A stretch of DNA of 64,000 nt, from assembly GCA_002331385.1 (NCBI GenBank), contig DCYB01000011.1:357459-421458 (forward strand), given 5' to 3'. This DNA is from Comamonadaceae bacterium UBA2121. Lineage in GTDB: Bacteria; Pseudomonadota; Gammaproteobacteria; Burkholderiales; Burkholderiaceae_C. The notes under the pieces were generated by a model. That model saw nothing but the letters and a program-made list of their open reading frames with translations. It was not told the DNA's origin and did no database searches. A program made the translations under genes and the position numbers. Below are positions 27,364 through 36,150 of the stretch, piece by piece. Position 1 is the stretch's first letter. Each line of letters opens with the position of its first letter.

Positions 27364-28155
27364 ATGGATTCTCAAAAAGCAATGCGGCGACGCTTGGCAG
27401 TCTCGGTTGTCAGCCATGGACACGTTCAATGCGTTGTAGAACTACTGAATGATTTGAGGCAGGTCAGCGCCCATTCGGTACACCGGGTGATCGTGACGCT
27501 GAATCTGCGCGAGGAGGAACTCCCCCTACCGCAAGATCTACGCGGCGCTTGGCCGTTCGAGGTGCAGGTGCGTCGCAATGCGCAACCGCTGGGCTTTGGA
27601 GCAAACCACAATCGCGCTCTCGCCGATGCGCCGGAGGAGTTTGTCTGCGTGCTCAATCCCGACGTCCGACTAGACGCGGATCCGTTTGCTGCTTTGGTAC
27701 ATGCGGCGGCGCAGCCGGGAGTTGGCTGTGCGTATCCGGTGCAGTTGGATGAGGCCGGAAATGTGCAGGACAGCGAACGGTCTTTACCTTCACCTGTTGC
27801 TCTTTGGCAACGAAGAGTGATGGGGCGCAAGGATCAGCGCGTGGACTGGGTGAATGCGGCATGTGTGGTGTTGCCCACGCCCTTGTGGCGCGAGTTGCAT
27901 GGTTTTGATGAACGGTATTTCATGTATTGCGAGGATGTTGATTTGAGTTTGCGAATTCGACTGGCTGGACTGAAGCTGGTGCGTGTACCGGTGATGGTTA
28001 TGCATGCGGCACAGAGAGCAAGTAGGCGCTCACTTCACCATCTGACATGGCATGTGCGCAGTTTGTTGCGTCTGTGGCGCTCGCCCGCTTATCGCAACGC
28101 CCGTGCGCTGGGGCCGCTGGACGTTCCTTACGGAGCAAAGGCGCGCAATCCATGA
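27364..28155 (+). CDS. family 2 glycosyltransferase
   Basis: A 263-residue GT-A enzyme without membrane helices. Features are the N-terminal LAVSVVSHGHVQ strand, FGANHNRAL, the metal-binding VCVLNPDVRLDAD region and WVNAACVVLPTPLWRELHGFDERYFMYCEDVDLSLR, which matches rhamnosyltransferase-like GT2 proteins (acidic CEDVDL motif). It probably adds an early or linking sugar, rhamnose being plausible given rmlC at the window edge (inference). It is divergent from the 1270-residue gene with an 84-base gap, and overlaps the next gene by four bases. Confidence 0.9.
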   Translation: MDSQKAMRRRLAVSVVSHGHVQCVVELLNDLRQVSAHSVHRVIVTLNLREEELPLPQDLRGAWPFEVQVRRNAQPLGFGANHNRALADAPEEFVCVLNPDVRLDADPFAALVHAAAQPGVGCAYPVQLDEAGNVQDSERSLPSPVALWQRRVMGRKDQRVDWVNAACVVLPTPLWRELHGFDERYFMYCEDVDLSLRIRLAGLKLVRVPVMVMHAAQRASRRSLHHLTWHVRSLLRLWRSPAYRNARALGPLDVPYGAKARNP

Positions 28156-29255
28156 TCTGGTTGACGCTGATCGCCTTTCTCGTCACGGGACTGAGTGCCG
28201 CGTTCATTATTCGTGCGTTGCGCGGGCGGCGCACGCCGCACTATGACGAGTCCAAGCCGCAGCGCTTTCACATCGGCGAGGTGCCGCGTCTGGGCGGTGT
28301 GGCGCTGCTCTTGGGATTGAGTGTGAGCTGGATCCTCGGCGTGGTGCAGACCCAGCAGGGCGATCCCGGGTCACTGCGACTGGGCGTTTGGGCGCTGTGG
28401 TGGCTGGTAGCACTGCTTCCGGCGGCGCTCGGCGGTATCGTCGAGGACATGACGCAGCGCATGACCGTGCGCTATCGACTCGTGCTGACGCTGATTTCCG
28501 GCGCATGTGCCATCTGGCTGCTGGGGCTGAACATCCAGCGGCTGGGCGTACCGTGGATGGACACGATGCTGATCCAGGCGCCGTGGATCGGCATGGGCAT
28601 CGTGCTGCTGGCGGTGGCGGGCCTGCCACACGCGTTCAACATCATCGACGGCTATAACGGTTTGGCGGGCATGGTGGCGCTGGTCATCAGTCTCGCGTTG
28701 GCACATGTCTGTTTGCAGGTGAATGACCGCTCGCTGGGGTCGCTCATCATCTGTCTGGCGGCGGTGACCGGCGGTTTTCTGGTGTGGAACTATCCGCGCG
28801 GGATGCTGTTTGCCGGGGATGGCGGAGCGTACATCTGGGGTGTGGTGATCGCGATGGTCAGCATCTCGCTGGTGCAGCGCAATCCGGATGTGTCGCCCTG
28901 GTTCCCGGTGCTGCTCTTGATCTATCCGATTTGGGAAACCGTTTTTTCCATCTACCGCAAGCTGGCGCGCGGCGATTCGCCGGGCATGGCGGATGCACTG
29001 CATTTCCACCAGCTCATTTACCGCCGCATCGTCATTGGCGTATTCCACGACGACGATTCGCGGCGCGTGCTCATGCGCAACAACCGCACCTCACCCTATC
29101 TTTGGGCGTTCACCATGCTGACCGTGGTGCCCGCCATCCTTTTCTGGAACAAGACCTGGGTGCTGATGGCGTTCTGCGGTCTGTTCGTGGTGAGCTACGT
29201 GGTTGCGTACCTGTGCATCGTGCGCTTCAAGGTGCCCACCTGGATGAAGCGCTGA
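28152..29255 (+). CDS. WecA-like polyprenyl-phosphate sugar-1-phosphate transferase
   Basis: A 367-residue membrane enzyme of the MraY/WecA family with about ten helices. The ATG at 28152 overlaps the upstream stop. A longer frame from 28047 is inside the GT2 gene. Visible motifs are FHIGEVPRLGG near residue 37, the DD-like aspartate segment GGIVEDMTQRMTVRYRL, FNIIDGYNGLAGM (the catalytic Asp region) and FAGDGGAYIWG, with the cytoplasmic HFHQLIYRR His motif near residue 280. It should load the first sugar phosphate onto undecaprenyl phosphate for the polysaccharide made by this locus. The exact sugar cannot be read. Confidence 0.9.
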   Translation: MIWLTLIAFLVTGLSAAFIIRALRGRRTPHYDESKPQRFHIGEVPRLGGVALLLGLSVSWILGVVQTQQGDPGSLRLGVWALWWLVALLPAALGGIVEDMTQRMTVRYRLVLTLISGACAIWLLGLNIQRLGVPWMDTMLIQAPWIGMGIVLLAVAGLPHAFNIIDGYNGLAGMVALVISLALAHVCLQVNDRSLGSLIICLAAVTGGFLVWNYPRGMLFAGDGGAYIWGVVIAMVSISLVQRNPDVSPWFPVLLLIYPIWETVFSIYRKLARGDSPGMADALHFHQLIYRRIVIGVFHDDDSRRVLMRNNRTSPYLWAFTMLTVVPAILFWNKTWVLMAFCGLFVVSYVVAYLCIVRFKVPTWMKR

Positions 29256-29351
29256 GTCCTCCGCGGTATCGGTCCCGGAGTGCTTGAGCGCAGTATCCGG
29301 GTCGACTATGTGTGCGGCTTTGTCTGGCGTGTTTGCGTTTGCGGCACAATT

Positions 29352-29383
29352 TGAGGTTGTCTTTGTTCCTTGACCTCATTTTT
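29352..29383 (+). terminator. weak hairpin with T run before argB
   Basis: TGAGGT and ACCTCA arms (6 pairs) enclose a 15-base loop and are followed by TTTTT. It could be a weak terminator for the WecA-like gene or part of an argB leader. The stem is short and A/T-rich. Confidence 0.35.
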
Positions 29384-29403
29384 GCCGGACGGCGTTTTAT
29401 CCC

Positions 29404-30294
29404 ATGACCGATCTTCAATCGATTGCCCCGCGCGACAAGGCGGAAATCCTGGCGCAGGCGCTTCCCTACATTCGCAAGTTCCATGGCAAGACCATGGTGA
29501 TCAAGTACGGCGGCAACGCTATGACCGATCCGGAGCTGCAGGCGGACTTCGCCGAAGACGTGGTGCTGCTCAAGCTCGTGGGCATGAACCCGGTGGTGGT
29601 GCACGGCGGCGGCCCGCAGATCGAGACGGCGCTCAAGCGTCTCGGCAAGAAGGGTGAATTCATCCAGGGCATGCGCGTGACCGACTCCGAAACCATGGAA
29701 GTGGTGGAGTGGGTGCTGGCCGGTGAAGTGCAGCAGGACATCGTCGGTCTGATCAACCAGGCGGGCGGCAAGGCGGTCGGCCTGACCGGACGCGATGGCG
29801 GGCTGATGCGCGCCAAAAAGCTCAAGCTGCTGGACAACAAGGATCCCAACATCGAACACGATGTGGGCCAGGTGGGCGATATCGTCTCCATCGACCCGAG
29901 CGTGGTGAAGGCGCTGCAGGATGATGCCTTCATTCCCGTGGTCAGTCCGATCGGCTTTGGCGAAGAGAACGAAAGCTACAACATCAACGCCGACGTGGTT
30001 GCGAGCAAGCTGGCCACCGTACTGCAGGCCGAAAAGCTGGTGCTGCTCACCAACATTCCCGGCGTGCTCGACAAGCAGGGCCAATTGCTGACCGAGCTGA
30101 CTTCGCGCGAGATCGATGACCTGATCGAGGACGGCACCATCTCCGGCGGCATGTTGCCCAAGCTGGCGGGTGCCATCGACGCGGCCAAGAGCGGCGTGAA
30201 CGCCGTGCACATCGTGGACGGGCGCGTGCCGCACTCCATGCTGCTGGAAATCCTGACCGATCAGGCCTACGGCACCATGATCCGCAGCTATTGA
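29404..30294 (+). CDS. argB: acetylglutamate kinase
   Basis: A 296-residue cytoplasmic kinase that phosphorylates N-acetyl-L-glutamate in arginine biosynthesis. Landmarks are KYGGNAM (K34), VVVHGGGPQIE at residues 64-74, LTGRDGGLMRAKK, NINADVVASKLATVLQAEKLVLLTNIPGVL, and the C-terminal GGMLPKLAGAIDAAKSGVNAVHIVDGR. The N-terminal helix (residues 1-25) is of the kind found in arginine-sensitive hexameric enzymes, so feedback inhibition is likely. It stands alone from other arg genes. The gene after it is a response regulator starting 30 bases downstream. Confidence 0.97.
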   Translation: MTDLQSIAPRDKAEILAQALPYIRKFHGKTMVIKYGGNAMTDPELQADFAEDVVLLKLVGMNPVVVHGGGPQIETALKRLGKKGEFIQGMRVTDSETMEVVEWVLAGEVQQDIVGLINQAGGKAVGLTGRDGGLMRAKKLKLLDNKDPNIEHDVGQVGDIVSIDPSVVKALQDDAFIPVVSPIGFGEENESYNINADVVASKLATVLQAEKLVLLTNIPGVLDKQGQLLTELTSREIDDLIEDGTISGGMLPKLAGAIDAAKSGVNAVHIVDGRVPHSMLLEILTDQAYGTMIRSY

Positions 30295-30324
30295 GTCCGC
30301 CCGGAACTTTGGACCGGATCGCGC

Positions 30325-31059
30325 GTGCGGCTGCTGCTGGTTGAAGATGACGTCATGCTCGCCAGCGGCATCAAGCTGGGCCTGAGCGATGCAGGCTACG
30401 CCGTCGACTGGGTGGGTGCCGCCGAGCGCGCCTGCGAGGCGCTGGAGCGCGAGAGCTTCGACATCGCCGTGATCGACGTCGGGCTCCCCGGCATGGACGG
30501 GCTGGAGCTGACGCGCCAGTTGCGCGCGCCGCACATGAAAAACCCCGCCATTCCGGTGCTGATCCTCACGGCGCGCGATGCGCTGCAGGATCGTGTGCGC
30601 GGACTCGATTGGGGCGCGGACGACTACATGCTCAAACCCTACGAGTTGCCTGAGTTGCTCGCGCGCCTGCGTGCGCTGCTGCGGCGTTCGCAGGCGGCCA
30701 CCACGGCGGTGCTGAGCTTCGGGCCGCTGCAGCTCGATACCGCGCGGCGCTGCCTGAGCGTCGAAGCAACTGGTGGCAGCAGGTCCTCAGACGATGGTCG
30801 CGCCGTGGTCGAAGTGGGGCCGCGCGAATGGAGCGTGCTCGAATACCTCATGATCAACGCGCCCAAGCCGGCGCACAAAGAAAAGCTGCTCCACGCACTC
30901 ACGGGCTGGGACCGCGAGATCACACCCAACGCGGTCGAGGTCTACATCTCGCGTCTGCGCACCAAGCTCGAACCACATGGCGTCACGCTGCGCTCGATTC
31001 GCGGATTTGGTTACCGGCTGGAACTGCGCGCGCCGGTGACCGGCGACGGCGTAGCGTAG
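30325..31059 (+). CDS. OmpR-family response regulator
   Basis: A 244-residue regulator from a GTG start. The receiver domain (1-120) has the acidic pair E7/D8/D9, phospho-acceptor D51 (VIDVGLPGMDGLEL), T82 and K104. The winged-helix DNA-binding domain occupies about 135-235 (EWSVLEYLMINAPKPAHKEKLLHAL, NAVEVYISRLRTKLEPHGVTLRSIRGFGYRL). About 20 extra residues (VEATGGSRSSDDGRAVVEVG) lie between the two domains. It is followed by its cognate sensor gene. TctD/QseB-type regulators are the nearest relatives by pattern. The regulated process is not shown by the context. Confidence 0.93.
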   Translation: MRLLLVEDDVMLASGIKLGLSDAGYAVDWVGAAERACEALERESFDIAVIDVGLPGMDGLELTRQLRAPHMKNPAIPVLILTARDALQDRVRGLDWGADDYMLKPYELPELLARLRALLRRSQAATTAVLSFGPLQLDTARRCLSVEATGGSRSSDDGRAVVEVGPREWSVLEYLMINAPKPAHKEKLLHALTGWDREITPNAVEVYISRLRTKLEPHGVTLRSIRGFGYRLELRAPVTGDGVA

Positions 31060-31089
31060 TCCGCAGGGATTGCAAGGATCGAGCCGCGC

Positions 31090-32571
31090 ATGCAGGGCGT
31101 TCCCAAGAGCATGATTTTGGGCCTGCGCAAGCGCTTGCTGGTGTGGTTGCTGGTGCCGTTGATCGTGCTGGCGCTGGTGGGCAGTTGGATCGAATACCTC
31201 TGGGCAGATGAAGCGGCCAGCCGGGCCGATCAGCAACTGGCGCGCTTGCTCACACCGCTGGCCGATTCCGTGCTGCCCGTGGGCAGTCAGGAAGATGGCA
31301 TGGACACGTCGCTGCTGCTCATCATGGCCCCACCGGTGGAAGAGTTCTTGCGGCAGGGCGCGGGTGCCACCGGCTTTAGCGTGTGGGATTTGTCCGGGCG
31401 CGTGCGCCTGGGCGACGAGTGGATTCGCACCGGCGTGCCGCGCACGACCGAGCCCGAATTCCACAGTATTGAATACAACCAGGTGCTCTACCGTGTCGCA
31501 CTGCAGCGCGGGCGCACGGCAGCGGGCGAGTTGGTGGTCGCGGTGGCCGATGGCTCCGACCCCAGTCAGCATTGGGGGCGTCAGGTACTGTGGCGCGTGC
31601 TGGTGCCGCATCTGATCCTGATTGCCTGCGCCGCTTGGGCGATCCATCTGGGCGTGCGCTTGGCCTTCCGCCCATTGGAGGCGCTGACGCGCGCGGTAGA
31701 GCGCCGGTCGCCGCGCGATTTGCATCCCATCGACGAGGCCCATTCGCCGCTGGAGGTGCGGCCACTGGTGCGCTCGCTCAATCACCTGTTCACGCTCGTG
31801 GAGGCGCAGGCCGACGCGCAGCGCCGCTTCATCGCCGATGCGGCGCACCAACTGCGCACACCCTTGGCAGGTCTGCAGGCGCAGGTGGAAGCCTGGGCGA
31901 TGGCGCCGCACACGCCGGGTAGCGACGGGCATGTGTGTTTGACGGAAGAGCAAATCACCAAGCTGCGCGATGCGGCCCGGCGCACCTCCAAGCTTGCGCA
32001 CCAGTTGCTGTCACTCTCGCAGCTCGATCAGCGAGGCAAGGACGCAGCCAGCGCGCAGCCTGTGCAACTCAAGGCCTTGTGTGATCAGGCGCTGGAAGAT
32101 TTTCTGGATGCAGCCGCGGCGAAAGACATCGATCTCGGCTTGGACGTCCGGCCCGTGGAAGTGCGCGGCCATGAATGGCTGCTGCGGGAGCTGCTGCTGA
32201 ATCTGGTGGACAACGCGCTCAAGTACGCGCCACCCGGATCGAGCGTGACCTTGCGATGTGCGCGAGACGCAGAAGGCCGCGCCATGTTGGAAGTGGAAGA
32301 CGACGGGCCCGGCATTGCTGAAAAGGAACGTGGCAAGGTGATTCAGCGGTTCTATCGGATGACCGATGTCACGTTGGCGACTCAGGGCCAGGTGCAGGGT
32401 TCTGGACTCGGGCTGGCCATCGCCCATGAAATCGCACGCCTGCACGATGCCGATTTGACGCTGGCTGGCGGCCCGCGGGGCCGAGGCTTGCGTGTGACCG
32501 TGCGATTTGCCGTGCCGGCCGAAGGGCCGGATGGACACCTTCCGCAAAGCGCTAGGAACGCGATCTCATAG
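31090..32571 (+). CDS. sensor histidine kinase (TctE/QseC type)
   Basis: A 493-residue inner-membrane kinase. Transmembrane helix 1 lies at about 17-37 and helix 2 at about 170-192, enclosing a periplasmic domain of about 130 residues of the TctE N-terminal kind. HAMP-like RLAFRPLEALTRAVERRSPRDLHPI follows, then the H box DAAHQLRTPLAGLQ (His near 252), N box LLNLVDNALKYAPPGS, G1 EDDGPGIAEKERG and G2 GSGLGLAIAHEIA. It pairs with the response regulator 30 bases upstream. TctE relatives sense carboxylates, but no transporter is adjacent here. ATG 31111 is an alternative start. Confidence 0.93.
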   Translation: MQGVPKSMILGLRKRLLVWLLVPLIVLALVGSWIEYLWADEAASRADQQLARLLTPLADSVLPVGSQEDGMDTSLLLIMAPPVEEFLRQGAGATGFSVWDLSGRVRLGDEWIRTGVPRTTEPEFHSIEYNQVLYRVALQRGRTAAGELVVAVADGSDPSQHWGRQVLWRVLVPHLILIACAAWAIHLGVRLAFRPLEALTRAVERRSPRDLHPIDEAHSPLEVRPLVRSLNHLFTLVEAQADAQRRFIADAAHQLRTPLAGLQAQVEAWAMAPHTPGSDGHVCLTEEQITKLRDAARRTSKLAHQLLSLSQLDQRGKDAASAQPVQLKALCDQALEDFLDAAAAKDIDLGLDVRPVEVRGHEWLLRELLLNLVDNALKYAPPGSSVTLRCARDAEGRAMLEVEDDGPGIAEKERGKVIQRFYRMTDVTLATQGQVQGSGLGLAIAHEIARLHDADLTLAGGPRGRGLRVTVRFAVPAEGPDGHLPQSARNAIS

Positions 32572-32601
32572 ATAGGTGTAATGCTTCGCCCAAGGTGTGA
32601 G

Positions 32602-32621
32602 ACAATTATTATTACAATTGT
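32602..32621. promoter_or_regulatory. 20-base dyad upstream of the SlmA-like gene
   Basis: ACAATT and AATTGT arms separated by 8 A/T-rich bases, ending 17 bases before the chosen start. The size and location suit a TetR-type operator (autoregulation), but the sequence does not resemble the E. coli SlmA-binding site. Confidence 0.4.
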
Positions 32622-32638
32622 TGCTAATGCACAAAACT

Positions 32639-33286
32639 ATGATCAACGTAGAAGCTGCCGTTACTGACTCTCCCGCATCCCCGGCGGTGCGCAAGCGTCC
32701 TCGTCCGGGCGAGCGCCGCGAGCAAATCCTGCAGGCTCTGGCCGCCATGCTGGAACAGCCGGGCGCGGAGCGCATCACGACCGCCGCGTTGGCTGCGCGA
32801 CTGGAAGTGAGTGAAGCTGCGCTGTATCGCCATTTCGCGAGCAAGGCGCAGATGTTTGAGGGTCTGATCGAGTTCATCGAGACCAGCGTCTTTACACTCA
32901 TCAACCGCATCACCGAGCCTGCCGCAGACGCCGCAGAGCAGGTCGACGGCGTCCAGCAAGCGCAACGCATCGTGGTCATGCTGCTGCAATTCGCCGAGCG
33001 CAACCCGGGCATGGTGAAGGTCATGGTGGGCGATGCCCTGGTATTCGAGAACGAACGCCTGCACCAGCGCATCAACCTGTTCTTCGACAAGATCGAAGCT
33101 GCACTGCGCCAGTGCCTGCGCGATGGCGCTGCCTCGGCGGGATCGAGCACGCCCACGGTGGACGCGCAGCTCTACTCCAGCTTGCTGGGCGATTTGATCC
33201 GCGGCCGCCTGCTGCGCTTTGTGCGCTCGGGCTTCAAGAGCGAGCCGACGGCCCGACTGCAGGACGTACTCGCCAGCGTGCACTGA
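32639..33286 (+). CDS. slmA: SlmA-like nucleoid occlusion factor, TetR family
   Basis: A 215-residue TetR-fold protein. The helix-turn-helix region is RREQILQALAAMLEQPGAERITTAALAARLEVSEAALYRHFASKAQMFEGLIEFIE (residues 25-80), which follows SlmA closely, as do the FAERNPGMVKVMVGDALVFENERLHQRINLFFDKIEAALRQ and LIRGRLLRFVRSGFK stretches. SlmA binds DNA and FtsZ to block septation over the nucleoid. Starts at 32627 and 32597 are also in frame. The order argB then (with intervening genes) slmA is familiar in related betaproteobacteria. A terminator follows. Confidence 0.88.
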   Translation: MINVEAAVTDSPASPAVRKRPRPGERREQILQALAAMLEQPGAERITTAALAARLEVSEAALYRHFASKAQMFEGLIEFIETSVFTLINRITEPAADAAEQVDGVQQAQRIVVMLLQFAERNPGMVKVMVGDALVFENERLHQRINLFFDKIEAALRQCLRDGAASAGSSTPTVDAQLYSSLLGDLIRGRLLRFVRSGFKSEPTARLQDVLASVH

Positions 33287-33325
33287 AGCGGACGCATGGC
33301 CCCCGAGCCATGAAGCCGAGTGATG

Positions 33326-33353
33326 AATCCGCCTTGAAGGCGGATTTTTTTTG
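33326..33353 (+). terminator. rho-independent terminator after slmA
   Basis: AATCCGCC and GGCGGATT pair perfectly around a five-base loop and run into eight T residues, 40 bases after the stop. The loop sequence GCCTTGAAGG is repeated just downstream. Confidence 0.9.
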
Positions 33354-33512
33354 CCTTGAAGGTGGGACTGAGGTTTTATGGGGATTCCCTGCCCGCGTCG
33401 GGCGCGCGACAATGCAAAACGCTTGAGCAGCGAGTGGCGGGCCAAATTCTAGGGTTTTCCCGGTTTTTGGCGCGAAAAGGCGGCTGACTATGGATATGCA
33501 AAGGACTTTTGT

Positions 33513-33540
33513 GCAAAATAGCACGATCGTTCGTTTTATT
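33513..33540. promoter_or_regulatory. candidate TetR operator in front of the fatty-acid regulator
   Basis: An imperfect dyad centred on ACGATCGT (33523-33530), with A-rich and T-rich outer arms (AAAATAGCACGA / TCGTTCGTTTTATT). It ends 8 bases before the regulator start, where a repressor of this family would autoregulate. The wider gap 33287-33548 otherwise holds only the slmA terminator. Confidence 0.5.
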
Positions 33541-33548
33541 TCATTCGC

Positions 33549-34217
33549 ATGTCCGTCACACCCATCACCCGCAAGTCTGCCAGTGCCTCCGGTTCGCGCG
33601 AGGGGCGGGCTTTGCACAAGGGGCAGCAGACCAAGGCCGTGATCATTGATGCGGCGTTGGGGCTGGCTGCGCACATTGGCCTGGAAGGGCTGTCGATCGG
33701 CGCGCTGGCCGACGTCACCGGCATGAGCAAGTCGGGCGTGTTTGCGCATTTCGGCTCGCGCGAAGAGTTGCAGATTTCCGTCATCCGCGAGTACCACACG
33801 CGTTTCGAGCAGGAAGTGTTCTTTCCTGCCATGACCGAGCCGCGCGGCATTGCGCGTTTGCGCGCGATGTTCGACAACTGGATGAAGCGCACGTCCATCG
33901 AAATCGATTCCGGTTGCATCTACATCAGCGGCGCGGTGGAGTTCGACGACCGCACCGGCCCCGTGCGCGATGCGCTGGCGCATTCGGTGCTGACGTGGCA
34001 CGCCGCCATGAAGCGCGCCATCGAGCAGTGCAAGGAATGCGGCCAGTTGCAGTCCGATGTGGACGCCAACCAGATCCTGTTTGAAATCCACGCCCTGATT
34101 CTGGCGCTGCATTACGAAGCGCGATTCCTGCGAGCGCCGGGCTCCATCGGGCGCGCAGTGGCGGGCTTCAACAACATCCTCATGCGCTATGGCGCGCAGC
34201 CGCCAGGCACGAATTGA
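33549..34217 (+). CDS. TetR-family regulator of the beta-oxidation cluster
   Basis: A 222-residue regulator. The N-terminal HTH runs from about 30 to 80 (KAVIIDAALGLAAHIGLEGLSIGALADVTGMSKSGVFAHFGSREELQ). The C-terminal ligand domain includes GCIYISGAVEFDDR and ALHYEARFLRAPGSIGRAVAGFNNI, the TetR_C type found with acyl-CoA genes. It lies 72 bases ahead of an acyl-CoA dehydrogenase gene on the same strand and is likely to repress the cluster until an acyl-CoA is present (inference from family and context). Confidence 0.9.
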   Translation: MSVTPITRKSASASGSREGRALHKGQQTKAVIIDAALGLAAHIGLEGLSIGALADVTGMSKSGVFAHFGSREELQISVIREYHTRFEQEVFFPAMTEPRGIARLRAMFDNWMKRTSIEIDSGCIYISGAVEFDDRTGPVRDALAHSVLTWHAAMKRAIEQCKECGQLQSDVDANQILFEIHALILALHYEARFLRAPGSIGRAVAGFNNILMRYGAQPPGTN

Positions 34218-34289
34218 GCCCACACCCGACGCCATGTCATTTACCTGAAACACAAGCTCTCTTACATCTACCTATTTTCTGGAGACCAC

Positions 34290-36086
34290 ATGCCTACCTA
34301 CACGCCCCCACTCCGTGACATGCAGTTCCTCTTGCACGAGGTCTTCCAGGTCAGCAAGGACTACCAACAGATGCCGGCCTACGCCGAGTTCGATGCCGAC
34401 ACGGTCAACGCCGTGCTGGAAGAGGCTGGCAAGTTCGCTTCCAACGTCACCTTTCCGCTGAACATCAGTGGCGACGAGGAAGGTTGCACGCTCGACAAAG
34501 CCACGCACGAAGTGACCACGCCCAAGGGTTTCAAGGACGCGTACAAGCAGTTCATCGATGGTGGCTGGCCAGCGCTGTCGTGCGATCCACAATACGGTGG
34601 ACAGGGCCTGCCGTTCGTCGTGAACTCCATGCTCTACGAAATGCTGAACAGCGCCAATCAGGCCTGGACGATGTATCCCGGCCTGTCGCACGGCGCGTAC
34701 GAAGCGCTCCATGCATACGGCACGGACGAGCAGAAAAAACGTTATCTGCCCAAGCTCACCAGCGGCGAGTGGACAGGCACCATGTGCCTGACCGAGCCGC
34801 ACTGCGGCACCGATCTGGGCATGCTGCGCTCCAAGGCCGAGCCGCAGGCCGACGGCACCTACAAGATCACCGGAAACAAGATTTTCATCAGCGCGGGTGA
34901 GCATGACTTCACCGAAAACATCGTGCACCTCGTGCTTGCGCGTCTGCCCGATGCGCCTGCTGGCTCCAAGGGCATCAGCTTGTTCATCGTGCCCAAGTAT
35001 CTGGTGCAGGACGACGGCTCGCTGGGCGAGCGCAACCCGATCTTCTGCGGCGCGCTGGAGCACAAGATGGGCATCCACGGCAACGCGACTGCGCAAATCA
35101 ACATCGATGGCGCTATCGGCACCATGGTGGGTGAGCCCAACAAGGGCTTGCAGGCCATGTTCGTGATGATGAATGCGGCACGCCTGGGCGTGGGCAACCA
35201 GTCGCTCGGCCTGACCGAAGTGGCTTATCAGAACGCGCTGTCCTACGCCAAGGACCGCCTGCAAATGCGCAGTCTTTCCGGCACCAAGGCCAAGGACAAG
35301 CCCGCTGATCCGATCATCGTGCACCCCGACGTGCGCCGCATGTTGCTGACGGCCAAGGCCTATGCCGAAGGCGGGCGTGCGCTGATTACCTACAGCGCTG
35401 CGCTGGTCGATCGCGAACTGCACCATCCCGATGAAAAGGTGCGCAAGGACAGCGCGGATCTGGTCGCGCTGCTCACACCCATCGTGAAGGCCTTCGTCAC
35501 CGACAACGGCATGAGCGCGACCATCATGGGCCAGCAGGTCTATGGTGGCCACGGCTACATCAAGGAGTCGGGCATGGAGCAGTTCGTGCGCGATGCGCGC
35601 ATCAACATGATCTACGAAGGCACGAACGGCATCCAGGCGCTCGATCTGCTGGGTCGCAAGGTGCTGGGCAACCAGGGCGCGACGCTGAAGAAGTTTGGCA
35701 AGCTCATCGCGCAACTGGTGGAAGAAGAGGGCGTGAACGAGAAGATGGCCGAGTTCATCAACCCCATCGCCATGCTGGGCGACCAGATGACCAAGTTCAC
35801 GACCGAGATCGGCTTCAAGGCCATGCAGAACCCCGACGAGGCAGGCGCGGCGTCGGTGGACTATTTGCGCGTCGCCGGTCATCTGGTGTTCGGCTATTTC
35901 TTTGCGCGCATGGCGCAAGTGGCGCTGCGTGAAATCGCCAACGGCAACACCGATCCGTTCTATCAGGGCAAGCTGCAGACGGCGCGTTTCTACTTCGCCA
36001 AGCTGTTTCCCGAAACGGCATCGCTGATGCGCACCGCGCGCGCTGGCAGCAAGTCGCTGATGGACACCGACGCGGCACTCGCCTGA
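34290..36086 (+). CDS. long acyl-CoA dehydrogenase with C-terminal extension
   Basis: A 598-residue FAD enzyme that introduces the 2,3-double bond in acyl-CoA. The N-terminal helical domain (1-160) includes the PQYGGQGLPFVV segment. The middle beta domain has MCLTEPHCGTDLGMLRSKA and GNKIFISAGEHD. The C-terminal helical domain holds the YGGHGYIKESGMEQFVRDARINMIYEGTNGIQALDL region with catalytic Glu443. About 120 further residues form the acyl-CoA dehydrogenase C-terminal extension seen in the 600-residue (VLCAD-like, AcdA/DmdC) class. First catabolic gene of the cluster. Confidence 0.95.
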   Translation: MPTYTPPLRDMQFLLHEVFQVSKDYQQMPAYAEFDADTVNAVLEEAGKFASNVTFPLNISGDEEGCTLDKATHEVTTPKGFKDAYKQFIDGGWPALSCDPQYGGQGLPFVVNSMLYEMLNSANQAWTMYPGLSHGAYEALHAYGTDEQKKRYLPKLTSGEWTGTMCLTEPHCGTDLGMLRSKAEPQADGTYKITGNKIFISAGEHDFTENIVHLVLARLPDAPAGSKGISLFIVPKYLVQDDGSLGERNPIFCGALEHKMGIHGNATAQINIDGAIGTMVGEPNKGLQAMFVMMNAARLGVGNQSLGLTEVAYQNALSYAKDRLQMRSLSGTKAKDKPADPIIVHPDVRRMLLTAKAYAEGGRALITYSAALVDRELHHPDEKVRKDSADLVALLTPIVKAFVTDNGMSATIMGQQVYGGHGYIKESGMEQFVRDARINMIYEGTNGIQALDLLGRKVLGNQGATLKKFGKLIAQLVEEEGVNEKMAEFINPIAMLGDQMTKFTTEIGFKAMQNPDEAGAASVDYLRVAGHLVFGYFFARMAQVALREIANGNTDPFYQGKLQTARFYFAKLFPETASLMRTARAGSKSLMDTDAALA

Positions 36087-36150
36087 TGTGCCATGTGCGC
36101 CTGCGGCGGCAGGCGCGCTTTGAACCTTCACCCAATCGACGGAGGCAAGC

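Noticed and set aside
27280..27429. A 50-residue extension of the multidomain glycosyltransferase.
   Set aside because: It would overlap the divergent GT2 gene (start 27364) and occupy the promoter region. The extension has no domain content.
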